Shown piece after piece: positions 1 through 8,041 of a stretch of 64,000 bases of DNA. The notes beneath the pieces are model-generated. The model saw nothing but the letters and a program-made list of their open reading frames with translations, ran no database searches and was not told the origin of the DNA. A program made the translations under genes and the position numbers. Within the stretch, counting starts at the first letter, position 1. Every line of letters starts with the position of its first letter. The DNA comes from Paracoccaceae bacterium (GTDB lineage Bacteria; Pseudomonadota; Alphaproteobacteria; Rhodobacterales; Rhodobacteraceae). The stretch lies in assembly GCA_028284705.1 (NCBI GenBank), contig JANQRE010000011.1, positions 62,001-126,000 of the forward strand, given 5' to 3'.

Positions 1-85
1 TGCCCAGAACATCGCGATAGAAGCGACAAGTCGCGTCAATGTCGCGCACGGTCAGAACCAGATGGTCGAGGGCGTCCACTTTCAC
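1..85 (-). CDS. VOC (glyoxalase/bleomycin-resistance) family protein, N-terminal fragment
   Basis: Only the first 28 codons lie in the window; the gene runs off the left edge. The start is GTG (85-83), preceded by AGGAGA about eight bases upstream. The peptide opens with VDALDHLVLTVRD and then RFYRDVLG, the usual N-terminal beta strand and helix of the vicinal oxygen chelate fold, with the His of DHLVL as the expected first metal ligand. VOC enzymes include glyoxalases, dioxygenases and antibiotic-binding proteins, and the substrate cannot be told from this piece. It is transcribed away from the MaoC-type gene at 124, from a 38-bp divergent gap. Confidence 0.75.
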   Translation of the reverse strand, partial: MKVDALDHLVLTVRDIDATCRFYRDVLG

Positions 86-123
86 CGCTTGTCTCCTGTC
101 ATTTCGCGCAGCATGGTTCGCGC

Positions 124-909
124 ATGATCAAAACGCAAACCGTTGAAGACATGATCGACCGGGCCCGGGTCGATGCGTTGAACGCCACCCTGGGGCGTGA
201 TGCCGAGGACCTGCCGCTCTTCGGCCATCAGGCGTTTTTCTGGACCGCTTTGCCTGCCGATCAGCTTGGCCGCGATGGCCACCCGGCCACCGGTCACGCC
301 AGCGGTCTCATTCCCGATCTCGGCCTGCCGCGGCGCATGTGGGCCGGCGGAGAGATTATTTGGCACGCACCGCTGGAGGTTGGACAAACCGCCACCCGCC
401 GCTCCACCTGTCTTTCCGCCGAGATCAAACAGGGCAAACGCGGACCGCTCGGCCTCGTGAAACTGTCCCATGAGATCATGCAAAACGACCGCCTCTGCCT
501 CACCGACCGCCAGGACCTAGTCTATCTCGAAGACCGCCCACAGGCGTCCAAACCACCCGTGGCCCGCACCGATGAAACCCATTCCGAGACCCGCAGCTTC
601 ACCACCACAGACCTCTTCCGCTACTCCGCCCTCACCTTCAACGGCCACCGCATCCATTACGACCGCGACTATGCGCGGGAGGTCGAGGGCTATCCCGGCC
701 TCGTCGTACACGGACCGCTTCTGGCGCAATATCTGATCCTGATGGCCGAGCATCTGCTCGGTGGTCTGACCCGCTTCACTTTCCGCGCCACTGCCCCGTT
801 GTTCGATTTCGAAGAGGGTACATTCTGCGCAATGCCCGCGGACACCGGCCTCGATCTCTGGGTGCGCGGACCGGACGGGCGGCAATGCATGACCGCCTCA
901 GCGCAGTGA
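124..909 (+). CDS. MaoC/HTD2-type acyl-CoA dehydratase (mesaconyl-C4-CoA or itaconyl-CoA hydratase-like)
   Basis: A 261-residue double hot-dog enzyme, the usual length for the HTD2-like hydratase group. The C-terminal half carries the active-site stretch FRYSALTFNGHRIHYDRDYA, followed by YPGLVVHGPLLAQYL, typical of (R)-specific hydratase-2 folds. The N-terminal half (about 1-130) resembles a FAS1-type dehydratase domain. Family members hydrate mesaconyl-C4-CoA, itaconyl-CoA or 3-hydroxyacyl thioesters; the sequence does not settle which. The start is the first ATG in frame and no strong ribosome binding site precedes it. The gene end overlaps the convergent FAD oxidase gene by 12 bases. Confidence 0.8.
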   Translation: MIKTQTVEDMIDRARVDALNATLGRDAEDLPLFGHQAFFWTALPADQLGRDGHPATGHASGLIPDLGLPRRMWAGGEIIWHAPLEVGQTATRRSTCLSAEIKQGKRGPLGLVKLSHEIMQNDRLCLTDRQDLVYLEDRPQASKPPVARTDETHSETRSFTTTDLFRYSALTFNGHRIHYDRDYAREVEGYPGLVVHGPLLAQYLILMAEHLLGGLTRFTFRATAPLFDFEEGTFCAMPADTGLDLWVRGPDGRQCMTASAQ

Positions 910-1941
910 GGCTTCCACCCGGAAACTCTCCGGGATCAGATCGCGACCGTTCAGGATCAGCTCGGCCATGACCTCACCCACTTTCGGCGCCATGCCGAAG
1001 CCGATTTTGAACCCGCCATTGGCGATAAACCGATCTCGCCGCCCCGGATCGGGCCCCAACATCGGCGCGCGGCTTTTGGCACGTGGGCGCACCCCGGCCC
1101 AGCGTTCCAAGACCTCCGCCTCCCGCAATTCCGGCACCGCGCCCCGCACCCGCGCCAGCAGATCCTCCAGCTGCGCATCGGTGGCGTCCGCCGCCGCCCA
1201 GTCCCGCTCCGAGGTCGACCCCACGGCCACGGTGCCATCCCCATGCGGCACCACATGCAACGCATCGACAAAGAGCTGCGGTCGATCCCTCGCCTCATGG
1301 CGCAAGAGCACCGCCTGACCCTTCACGCCATTGCCCACAGGTCGCTGCAACCGCTCCGCCATTGCCAGCAAGCCTTCATACCCCGTGGCCTCCACCACAA
1401 CGCCACCAGGGTCTTCCGTTACACCTTCTTCAATCACGCCGCCCTCGCGCCGGACCGCCGCGGCGAGCGCCAAAACCGCCCGCCGCGGATGGATACGCGC
1501 GCTCAGCGTGTCCCGGATAACCTGTCCCGTCGGCGAGGCCGGGCACCATTCCCGGCTCGCCGCCTCAACCTGCCAGACCGCCTTACCCTGCCACAACTCC
1601 CGCGCCCCCTCCGCGCGCGCCCGCGCCAGTTCCAACCCCCGCGCATCGAGGATCGGCTGCACCCGCCCCGATCGCGCATAGCCCGGGTCCGAGCCAGATA
1701 CCTCGGCGATCTCCGCCCACCAGCGCTCGGCCATCAACAGGCTCTCCAACTGGAACGCTTTCTTCTCGTTCCAGTTCTCCGGAATATGCGGCGCCAATGC
1801 CCCCACCAATCCACCGCTCGACCCGGCCCCCACACGGCGCTTCTCCAACACCCGCACCGAGGCCCCGCGGCGCAAGCATTCCCACGCCACGGACAGGCCA
1901 AAAATCCCGGCCCCCAGAACGGTGATTTCCTCGGTGGACAA
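898..1941 (-). CDS. FAD-dependent amine oxidoreductase (DAO family; MnmC2/ThiO-like)
   Basis: A 347-residue DAO-fold flavoprotein. The Rossmann motif GAGIFG is at residues 10-15 and the ribose-binding acidic residue is about E33 (VLEKR). The C-terminal part carries a GVRPRAKSRAPMLG segment and a second FAD-contacting stretch (GGFKIGFGMAP). I place the start at TTG 1941-1939, because GGAGGT lies just upstream and the Rossmann strand begins six residues later; an upstream extension to 2028 has no such support. It is divergent from mnmD with 52 bp between the starts. In gammaproteobacteria MnmC fuses an MnmD methyltransferase to an FAD oxidase that removes the carboxymethyl group from cmnm5U34. 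The neighbour therefore suggests the same role here, but a D-amino acid or glycine oxidase role remains possible. Confidence 0.75.
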   Translation of the reverse strand: MSTEEITVLGAGIFGLSVAWECLRRGASVRVLEKRRVGAGSSGGLVGALAPHIPENWNEKKAFQLESLLMAERWWAEIAEVSGSDPGYARSGRVQPILDARGLELARARAEGARELWQGKAVWQVEAASREWCPASPTGQVIRDTLSARIHPRRAVLALAAAVRREGGVIEEGVTEDPGGVVVEATGYEGLLAMAERLQRPVGNGVKGQAVLLRHEARDRPQLFVDALHVVPHGDGTVAVGSTSERDWAAADATDAQLEDLLARVRGAVPELREAEVLERWAGVRPRAKSRAPMLGPDPGRRDRFIANGGFKIGFGMAPKVGEVMAELILNGRDLIPESFRVEASLR

Positions 1942-1993
1942 GCCGCACCTCCAGGCACATTCTCTGCTCCGGGCTATAGGGCAGGCGAGGGCG

Positions 1994-2626
1994 ATGGAAA
2001 AGGCGGAGCTGAACTGGCAGCGCGGCAACGTGCCCGTCTCGACCCGGTTCGACGATCCCTATTATTCGCTCGAGGACGGGGTCGCTGAGACCACGCACGT
2101 ATTCCTGGGCGGCAACGATCTGCCCGCACGGTTCGCGGATGGTTTCCACATCGCCGAGCTTGGCTTCGGCACCGGGCTCAACTTCCTCGTCACGCTGCGG
2201 GCGTTCCGCGCCGCCAACATTCAAGGCAAACTCCGCTACACCAGTTTCGAGGCCTTCCCGGTCGCCTCCGCCGATCTGCAAAAGGCGCTCGCCGCCTTCC
2301 CCGATCTGCCTACCGAGGCCCTGACCACGCCCGCCCCGGATGTCGAGTTGCAGATCATCCAAGGCGATGCCCGCGACACCCTTCCGGCTTGGCAAGGGCA
2401 GGCGGATGCCTGGTTCCTCGACGGCTTTTCGCCCGCCAAAAACCCCGAGCTTTGGGAAGAGGCCCTGATGACGCAGGTCGCAAAGCACACGAGGCCGCAC
2501 GGCACATTCGCCACCTATACCGCCGCCAGCCATGTCCGCCGCGCGCTTGAGGCAGGTGGCTTCGAGGTCACCCGCGCGCCCGGTTTCGGCCGCAAACGCC
2601 ACATGTCGCGCGGGATCTTAAGGTGA
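1994..2626 (+). CDS. mnmD: tRNA (5-methylaminomethyl-2-thiouridine) methyltransferase MnmD
   Basis: A 210-residue SAM-dependent methyltransferase of the stand-alone MnmD type. It opens with LNWQRGNVPVSTRFDDPYYS, diagnostic for the family. It carries the SAM motif ELGFGTGLN (residues 55-63) and the catalytic-site stretch WFLDGFSPAKNPELW in the second half. MnmD adds the terminal methyl group that makes mnm5s2U34 in tRNAs. The ATG at 1994 gives the normal length, preceded by a purine-rich GCGAGGGCG; an ATG further upstream would add about 24 residues that do not match the family. It is divergent from the FAD oxidase at 898-1941. Confidence 0.9.
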   Translation: MEKAELNWQRGNVPVSTRFDDPYYSLEDGVAETTHVFLGGNDLPARFADGFHIAELGFGTGLNFLVTLRAFRAANIQGKLRYTSFEAFPVASADLQKALAAFPDLPTEALTTPAPDVELQIIQGDARDTLPAWQGQADAWFLDGFSPAKNPELWEEALMTQVAKHTRPHGTFATYTAASHVRRALEAGGFEVTRAPGFGRKRHMSRGILR

Positions 2627-2640
2627 CCAACCGACCCCGC

Positions 2641-2668
2641 GCGAGGCGGTCCCGCAAGGGAGCGATGA
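2641..2668 (-). repeat. 28-bp dispersed hairpin repeat, copy A
   Basis: This is one of five copies in the window. Its core is TCCC-GCAA-GGGA, a small hairpin with a GNRA-type loop on this strand, flanked by GCGAGGCGG and GCGATGA. It lies six bases after the stop codon of the lytic transglycosylase gene and, read with that gene, has the same orientation as copies C, D and E relative to their upstream genes. It is identical to copy D over all 28 bases. It is not followed by a T-run, so it is unlikely to be a simple intrinsic terminator. Confidence 0.85.
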
Positions 2669-2674
2669 GCCGCC

Positions 2675-4609
2675 CTACCGCGTCAACTCTTCCAAGAGCG
2701 TGATCGGCGCGACCTCACCCGTCAACCGCGCGCGATAAGGCGCGAAACTCTCCGTCACCCGCATCACATAATTGCGCGTCTCGCGAAACGGGATGCCTTC
2801 GATCCAGTCGATCACATCCACATCCGCCGACCGCGGATCGCCAAACATTTCCGGCCAGCGTCGCGCCCGGCTGGGCCCCGCATTATAGCCAATCGACATC
2901 AGCACCGGGTTGTTGTCGAACTGTTCGGCAAGCCCGGCCAGATAAGCCGATCCCAGCGTCGCATTGTAATCCGGATCGCTGGTCAATTTGTCTCGCGCAT
3001 AATCCAGCCCCAGCTCTCGCGAGACCTCCCGCGCCGTGGCGGGCATCAATTGCATCAAACCCCGCGCGCCCGCGGGGGAGACCACAACCGGATCGAACTC
3101 GCTCTCCCGCCGCGCAATCGACAGCGCGAATTCCATCGGCACCGGCACCTCTTGCCCCATCGGCGGTCCGAGCGGGAAATAGGTTTTGTACATCTCAAGC
3201 CCCTGCCGCGCTGCCTGTTTGGCGATCTTCAAGGCGATATGCGGCTCTTCCAGTTCCAGCGCCAGATCGCCCAATTGCCCGATTTCTTCCCGGGTCAGGC
3301 TTTCGGACAGATGCACCAGAAATCGCTCCGCCAGATCGCGCAGGCCCGCGGCCTGCAGTTTCATCGCCGCTGCAAAAACAGACGACTTTACAAACTCCGC
3401 CTGCTTCCAATCAGGAAACACTTCTGTCCCGGTCATCCGCGGATCGGTCGCCACACCCAGCTTTTGCGCCGCCAACTGGCCATAAAAACTCGACTGATAC
3501 TGCGCGCCGGATCGGTAGGATTTCTCCGCCGCCTCCGCATCCCCCATCGCCTCATAAGCGCGCCCGATCCAATAGCCTGCGCGGCCTAGGGAGATCGGCG
3601 TCTCCACTGCCGCTTCGTGATTGCGGAAATGCTCAAGCGCCTGCACCGGACTGCCAAGCTTGCGCAGCGCCAGAAACCCCGACAGCCATTCCAGATCGGC
3701 ATAGGCCGAGCCGCTGTCCAGGAAATGCGACGAGGCGATCGCATAGGCCAGAACCGGATCGCCGTCGCGCATCGTCTGACGCACCAGCACCCGTCGCCGA
3801 TCCGCCCACATCTCCGGCTCGCCCAAGGCCTCTTTCGAGACCGACCGTTCCACCAGCACGTCAATCGCATCATCACGCCCCTTCGCGGCGCGCCACAGGA
3901 ACCGCTCAAAGGCCAGACCTGCATCATCTTGCAGCGCCTCGGGCACCGCCCCGATCAACCCGTCCACACCGCCGCGCTTGTTGCGCAGGCCCTGCCGCGC
4001 ATCCGCGAGTTTACGCCAATCCTCGCTGACCAGAGGCCGCATCCGCGCAATTGCCTTCTCCGCATCGCGCCACAAAAGCGCATCCATGCGCGCCTCATGC
4101 AGGTCCTTCAGAACCTCGCCATTGCGCTGCACAAAGGCGTTGTGTTCGGGCTCGCTCAGATTGTGCGCGATCCACCCGCGCCGCAGCTCTGCCCGGGCCT
4201 CCTCATCGCGCCCCCTGGCATAATAGGCTTCGGCCAGTCGCAGTGTCCCGGTCCCGGTCTGGGGCAGGTTATCTCCAAAGAATTCCAGCACTTGCGACGG
4301 GTTAGACCCTCGCGGGATCGAATATTCGCAACGCAGCCGCAACAGGCGCAGCCCCGGCCAATCGCTGTTCCGCTGCAGAAAATCCAGACATTCCGAAAAC
4401 GTGCCCTGCCGCCCGCGCAGCCGCAGCCAATCCACGATATCCCGGGTCTCCCGATTGGTCAGGCGGGGGCGCAGGCTGTCCACTTTCACCCAGTCCCGCG
4501 CGCCTGCCGCGGCTACGGCCTCGGCCAAATCCACACGGGCGTCGGCTTCTTGCGCAACGCTCCCCGTTGCCCAAAGCACCAAAACCGCGACCCACTGGAT
4601 TACGCGCAT
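2675..4609 (-). CDS. Soluble lytic murein transglycosylase (Slt70-like)
   Basis: A 644-residue periplasmic enzyme that cleaves peptidoglycan glycan strands to 1,6-anhydro products. It has a signal peptide (residues 1-19, cleavage after SVA), a long helical superhelix with TPR-like repeats (about 25-460), and a C-terminal SLT lysozyme-like domain (about 480-600). The SLT motif RRESEFD holds the catalytic Glu at about 502. GARGLMQLMPATA and IGYNAG follow, both canonical. The length matches the Slt70 group. It is divergent from dapA with a 151-bp gap, and the repeat copy A lies just after its stop codon. Confidence 0.92.
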   Translation of the reverse strand: MRVIQWVAVLVLWATGSVAQEADARVDLAEAVAAAGARDWVKVDSLRPRLTNRETRDIVDWLRLRGRQGTFSECLDFLQRNSDWPGLRLLRLRCEYSIPRGSNPSQVLEFFGDNLPQTGTGTLRLAEAYYARGRDEEARAELRRGWIAHNLSEPEHNAFVQRNGEVLKDLHEARMDALLWRDAEKAIARMRPLVSEDWRKLADARQGLRNKRGGVDGLIGAVPEALQDDAGLAFERFLWRAAKGRDDAIDVLVERSVSKEALGEPEMWADRRRVLVRQTMRDGDPVLAYAIASSHFLDSGSAYADLEWLSGFLALRKLGSPVQALEHFRNHEAAVETPISLGRAGYWIGRAYEAMGDAEAAEKSYRSGAQYQSSFYGQLAAQKLGVATDPRMTGTEVFPDWKQAEFVKSSVFAAAMKLQAAGLRDLAERFLVHLSESLTREEIGQLGDLALELEEPHIALKIAKQAARQGLEMYKTYFPLGPPMGQEVPVPMEFALSIARRESEFDPVVVSPAGARGLMQLMPATAREVSRELGLDYARDKLTSDPDYNATLGSAYLAGLAEQFDNNPVLMSIGYNAGPSRARRWPEMFGDPRSADVDVIDWIEGIPFRETRNYVMRVTESFAPYRARLTGEVAPITLLEELTR

Positions 4610-4760
4610 GACTCTGCCCGTTCACGCCTCACACCTCGAACAGTTTAGCCCCAAAGCCTTCCACGACAACTGAAACTCTCGTGTATTGCCCCTTGCGGCG
4701 TGCCTCCGCCAAGGGTAGGGGCAAAGGCGCAAACCGAAACCACGAAGAGGAGGACATGTC

Positions 4761-5633
4761 ATGTTCCAAGGCTCAATGCCCGCACTTGTCACCCCGCTCA
4801 CCGGCGGCTCAGTGGATTTCGATGCGCTCAAGAAACTCGTGAATTGGCATATCGGCGAGGGCTCTCACGGCCTCGTTCCCGTCGGTACTACGGGCGAAAG
4901 CCCCACGCTGACCCATGATGAACATGACGCCGTCGTCGATTGCGTCGTAAAAACCGCCGCCGGTCGCGTGCCGGTCATCGCAGGCGCAGGCTCCAACAAC
5001 ACCGCCGAGACCGTGCGCCTTGTCGAACACGCCAAAACCGCAGGCGCCGATGCCGCGCTCGTCGTCACGCCCTATTACAATAAGCCCACGCAAAAAGGCC
5101 TCATCGCGCATTTCGAGGCGGCGGCAGAGATCGGTCTTCCGATCATCATCTACAACATCCCGCCGCGCTCGGTGATCGACATGACGCCCGAGACGATGGG
5201 CATTCTCGCCAAAAACCCCAACATCATCGGCGTGAAAGACGCCACGGCGGACCTCAGCCGTGTGCCCCAACAGCGGATCACCTGCGGCCCCGATTTCATC
5301 CAGCTCTCCGGCGAAGACCCAACCGCACTCGGCTTCAACGCCCATGGCGGCAAGGGCTGCATCTCGGTCACCGCAAATGTCGCCCCGAAACTGTGTTCGG
5401 AGTTCCAGACGGCGACCCTCGAAGGCCGCTTCGGCGACGCACTGACGCTGCTCGACCGTCTTATGCCGCTGCACAAAGCGATCTTCGCCGAACCCGGTCT
5501 CGCAGGCGCAAAATACGGGCTCTCGGTGCTCGGCCAATGCTCTGACGAGGTACGCCTGCCGCTCACCACGGTCAGCGACGAGACGAAGGCGCAGATCGAA
5601 GGCGGGATGCGCCACGCAGGCCTGATCAACTGA
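4761..5633 (+). CDS. dapA: 4-hydroxy-tetrahydrodipicolinate synthase
   Basis: A 290-residue TIM-barrel enzyme that condenses pyruvate with aspartate semialdehyde, the first committed step of lysine and meso-diaminopimelate synthesis. Key residues are in the expected places: GTTGE at 42-46, Tyr131 in IIIYNIPPR, and the Schiff-base Lys159 in GVKDAT. The start at ATG 4761 follows GGAGG by about eight bases. Next to a peptidoglycan hydrolase it fits a cell-wall context, but smpB downstream shows the grouping is loose. Confidence 0.97.
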   Translation: MFQGSMPALVTPLTGGSVDFDALKKLVNWHIGEGSHGLVPVGTTGESPTLTHDEHDAVVDCVVKTAAGRVPVIAGAGSNNTAETVRLVEHAKTAGADAALVVTPYYNKPTQKGLIAHFEAAAEIGLPIIIYNIPPRSVIDMTPETMGILAKNPNIIGVKDATADLSRVPQQRITCGPDFIQLSGEDPTALGFNAHGGKGCISVTANVAPKLCSEFQTATLEGRFGDALTLLDRLMPLHKAIFAEPGLAGAKYGLSVLGQCSDEVRLPLTTVSDETKAQIEGGMRHAGLIN

Positions 5634-5687
5634 TCTTTTCCCCGCGCGGCTCTGGATTTTCAGGGGCGCGCGGTCCATATCGCTCGC

Positions 5688-6173
5688 ATGGCCAAGAAAC
5701 CCAAAACCGCTGCCGAGAAGAACTACAAGATCGTCGCCGAGAACCGGCGCGCGCGGTTCGATTATGCCATCGAGGAGGACCTCGAATGCGGCATCGTGCT
5801 GGAGGGGTCCGAGGTCAAATCCCTGCGCACCGGCAAGGCTCAGATCGCCGAAAGCTACGCCAGCGTCGACGACGCCGAACTTTGGCTGGTGAATGCCTAC
5901 ATTCCGCCCTACGAGCAGGCAAAAACCTTCGCCCATGAGGAACGCCGCCGTCGCAAGCTCTTGGTGTCAAAGCGTGAACTTTCCAAACTCTGGAACGCCA
6001 CGCAGCGCGAAGGCATGACCCTCGTCCCCCTCGTGCTCTACTTCAACCACAAGGGTCGCGCGAAGATCAAAATCGGCATCGCCAAGGGCAAGAAACTCGC
6101 CGATAAACGCGAAACGTCCGCCAAACGTGACTGGCAACGGCAAAAGGCCCGCCTGATGAAGGAGCACGGGTAA
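5688..6173 (+). CDS. smpB: SsrA-binding protein SmpB
   Basis: A 161-residue tmRNA-binding protein needed for trans-translation of stalled ribosomes. The OB-fold core includes [24 protein letters not shown] and the conserved basic tail [19 protein letters not shown] that reaches the ribosomal decoding centre. Its length is normal. It sits 54 bp after dapA. No ssrA gene was found next to it; the following 640 bp are structured but do not contain a recognisable tmRNA tag. Confidence 0.96.
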   Translation: MAKKPKTAAEKNYKIVAENRRARFDYAIEEDLECGIVLEGSEVKSLRTGKAQIAESYASVDDAELWLVNAYIPPYEQAKTFAHEERRRRKLLVSKRELSKLWNATQREGMTLVPLVLYFNHKGRAKIKIGIAKGKKLADKRETSAKRDWQRQKARLMKEHG

Positions 6174-6476
6174 CGTCGCGCGTGCCGCGACGCGTGCGCG
6201 GCAGTTGCTTTCCCGTCGTTCATAAGTGAACGACGTGCGCGCGATAGTCGTTTTTGTCAGAAAACGATGAAAGCGGCACTCGGTGGCTGTTCTTGGCGCT
6301 CAGGTTGCAAAAAAGCAACGAGAGCGCCACCCGGTGGCCAATCTAGGTGCCCTATGCATCGTAAGCGGGGTTCACCCCGCCAACAACGTAGGGTGTTCCA
6401 CCCCACGCACGCGTTCAAACGAACCCCGCGGTGCGATAGCCTTCACCTAACCTCCAAAGAACGCCTTCATCCCGGA

Positions 6477-6518
6477 GGGCCAATCGCCGCCCCGGTGGGG
6501 CGTGACGGCGATTGGCCC
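6477..6518. repeat. 13-bp perfect inverted repeat with inner hairpin
   Basis: GGGCCAATCGCCG (6477-6489) is the exact reverse complement of 6506-6518. The 16-base loop contains a further CCCC-GGT-GGGG hairpin. It is the strongest inverted repeat in the gene-free stretch after smpB. It lacks a T-run on either side, so a terminator is unlikely. Confidence 0.8.
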
Positions 6519-6582
6519 GGCGCCTTCGGCTTGTTCCGGGCCAGATAGCGCTCTGTTCGCAAGGCTGCGATGGCATTTTGAG

Positions 6583-6600
6583 CCGGAATTCTCCGGTTTT
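6583..6600 (+). terminator. Short terminator-like hairpin
   Basis: A CCGGA/TCCGG stem with a four-base loop is followed directly by TTTT. The stem is short, and no gene ends immediately upstream; smpB ends 410 bp away. It could end a transcript from the hairpin field. Confidence 0.35.
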
Positions 6601-6651
6601 GCGACAATAAATGGGCAACTCTCGAATCTAGCCCTTAACGACAGAAACAGA

Positions 6652-6715
6652 ATTTTTGTCGTAAACGGCGATCAAACACTTATTTTTGTCGTAAAGCCCC
6701 CATTTTTTGTCCTAA
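6652..6715 (+). repeat. Three phased direct repeats (TTTTTGTC-GTAAA type)
   Basis: The motif TTTTTGTC occurs at 6653-6660, 6683-6690 and 6704-6711. The first two are followed by GTAAA and the third by CTAAG. The spacings of 30 and 21 bases are close to three and two DNA turns, so all copies would face the same side of the helix. They lie 100-165 bp upstream of the AT-hook gene. This looks like a cluster of protein-binding sites or small iterons; function is not known. Confidence 0.55.
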
Positions 6716-6817
6716 GAAATTGGCCCGTTCGATTTAATATCAATGGAAAACAGTAAAGATGGCCCGCATGTTTAGCGCACAAGCCGTCCGACGGCACAAC
6801 CTATCGAGGATTTAGAT

Positions 6818-7327
6818 ATGACCCAAAAACGACCCCGTGGACGCCCAAAGGGCTCTGGAATCAAGGATGACCGTTATCTGGACGCCATCGCGGACCTAAT
6901 GGTGCGTCAGCCAAATCTAAAGAAGACACCCGCCGTTTCGCAGGTTGTTCAAAAGGCTTTCGACCAGCACCACTGGAGTGCAGCAGAACGCCGTTTGCTG
7001 AGAAAGTGGAACAATAGCGCGGAAGAACGTCTCGAAGCCGCGCAGGAGCGCTACGCAGAGGAAAGGCGCGAGCGGCGCGGTGCTCCGCCTATCGGCATTA
7101 GTGGTCTGATCTCGGAATTGACTAAAACATACGGCGGTGTAGCGGAGACAAACTCATTGAACTTGCTAGCCCGCGAAATGCAGGAGCGGCTCAATCCACC
7201 ATATTTGCAAGGGCTTAGGGAGCACGCGATAGCAATGCAGCAACTCCGAGACTCGCTCGACATTCCTTTTTTGCGAGAGTTGCGCGAGCAAAATGAAATG
7301 ATCAGAAAGGCATTGAACGGGTTCTAA
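6818..7327 (+). CDS. Hypothetical protein with AT-hook-like N-terminus
   Basis: I do not recognise a family for this 169-residue protein. Residues 4-12 read KRPRGRPKG, a textbook AT-hook (GRP core with flanking basic residues), which binds the minor groove of AT-rich DNA. The middle (about 55-95) is rich in Arg, Glu and Ala and probably forms a charged helix or coiled coil. The C-terminal third (about 115-169) is also predicted helical (LREHAIAMQQLRDSLD, LRELREQNEMIRKAL). GAGGA precedes the ATG. Its codon use is less GC-rich than its neighbours, suggesting transfer. The upstream AT-rich phased repeats are plausible binding sites, an inference from composition only. Confidence 0.65.
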   Translation: MTQKRPRGRPKGSGIKDDRYLDAIADLMVRQPNLKKTPAVSQVVQKAFDQHHWSAAERRLLRKWNNSAEERLEAAQERYAEERRERRGAPPIGISGLISELTKTYGGVAETNSLNLLAREMQERLNPPYLQGLREHAIAMQQLRDSLDIPFLRELREQNEMIRKALNGF

Positions 7328-7582
7328 GAAACGCGAGAAGCTGCCTCTGAATCGAAGTCGTTCCCGTATCGCGGGAGCGGCTCTTCGAAGTGATCGACAC
7401 CGGGATCGCCAATTGTCCGTAATGGAGGACTAATAAGACTGGAACTGGATGTGGTCATTTTTCTTTTTGCACATTCAAACAGACGCCACGTGCGCGATCT
7501 CTATTACGACCTTGCCGCACCCCTTCAAACCGTGCTTGCATTACGTTCAAATACACACACCCCAACCCGAAAGCCCCACCCC

Positions 7583-8041
7583 ATGTCCGACGACGGCTCC
7601 GTCCAATCTCAATCCATCTGGCCGCTGCCCAAGTTCTATTTCCAGGTGAAATGGGACGACACCGAACTGGCCTTCCAGGAAGTGTCTGGCCTCGACGTCG
7701 AAACTCAGCCGCTCGAATACCGGGCGGGCAACTCTCCCGTCTTCTCGACCTTAAAAATGCCCGGCATGGTGAAGACCGGAAACATCGTCATGAAGAAGGG
7801 CGTCTTCGCCAAAGACAACGCGATTTTCGATTGGTTTAATGAGATCAAGATGAACACGATCAAGCGCAAGGCCCTGACCATCTCCTTGCTGGATGAAGGA
7901 GGCAACCCGACGATGGTCTGGAAAGTTCAAAACGCCTTTCCGGTGAAAGTTCAGGGCACCGACCTGAAAGCCGAAGGCAACGAGGTCGCCGTTGAGCTTG
8001 TCGAGATCGCCCATGAGGGGATTGTCACCGAAAACGCGTGA
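7583..8041 (+). CDS. Orphan phage-type tail-tube protein (gp19/TIGR02241-like, contractile injection family)
   Basis: A 152-residue protein of the conserved phage tail region family that forms the inner tube of T4-like tails and of extracellular contractile injection systems (Afp1/Pvc1 type). The diagnostic pattern is present: FYFQVKWDDTELAFQEVSGLD, then LEYRAG, LKMPGMVKTGNIVMKKGVF, FDWFNEI, ISLLDEGG and GNEVAVELVEIAHEG. The ATG at 7583 starts the conserved N-terminus; a longer frame from 7451 has no homologous extension that I can see. No sheath, baseplate, spike or ATPase gene is nearby, so it is a solitary tube gene. Its role as such is not known to me. Confidence 0.8.
   Translation: MSDDGSVQSQSIWPLPKFYFQVKWDDTELAFQEVSGLDVETQPLEYRAGNSPVFSTLKMPGMVKTGNIVMKKGVFAKDNAIFDWFNEIKMNTIKRKALTISLLDEGGNPTMVWKVQNAFPVKVQGTDLKAEGNEVAVELVEIAHEGIVTENA

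Larger units (their letters stand above)
6174..6817. other. Gene-free stretch with dense inverted repeats after smpB
   Basis: There is no convincing gene in these 644 bases. The left part holds several strong hairpins: a 9-bp stem with TAAG loop (6214-6235); TCGTTTT/AAAACGA (6248-6267); an 8+5-bp nested stem (6294-6329); GCGGGG/CCCCGC (6365-6380); GGGTG/CACCC (6391-6403); a 13-bp stem (6477-6518); GGCCCGG/CCGGGCC (6514-6542); and CCGGA/TCCGG followed by TTTT (6583-6600). The right part is AT-rich and has three phased TTTTTGTC motifs. Base composition shifts sharply from smpB. A small open frame at 6502-6756 looks like chance. It may be the edge of an old insertion or a structured non-coding RNA; neither is shown. 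Confidence 0.6.

Noticed and set aside
6502-6756. An 84-codon open frame on the plus strand
   Set aside because: It runs through the 13-bp inverted repeat and the phased repeats, has no ribosome binding site, and its protein has no family pattern.
6174-6817. Possible ssrA (tmRNA) gene next to smpB
   Set aside because: I found no tag-peptide reading frame ending in the usual Ala residues and no tRNA-like acceptor half.
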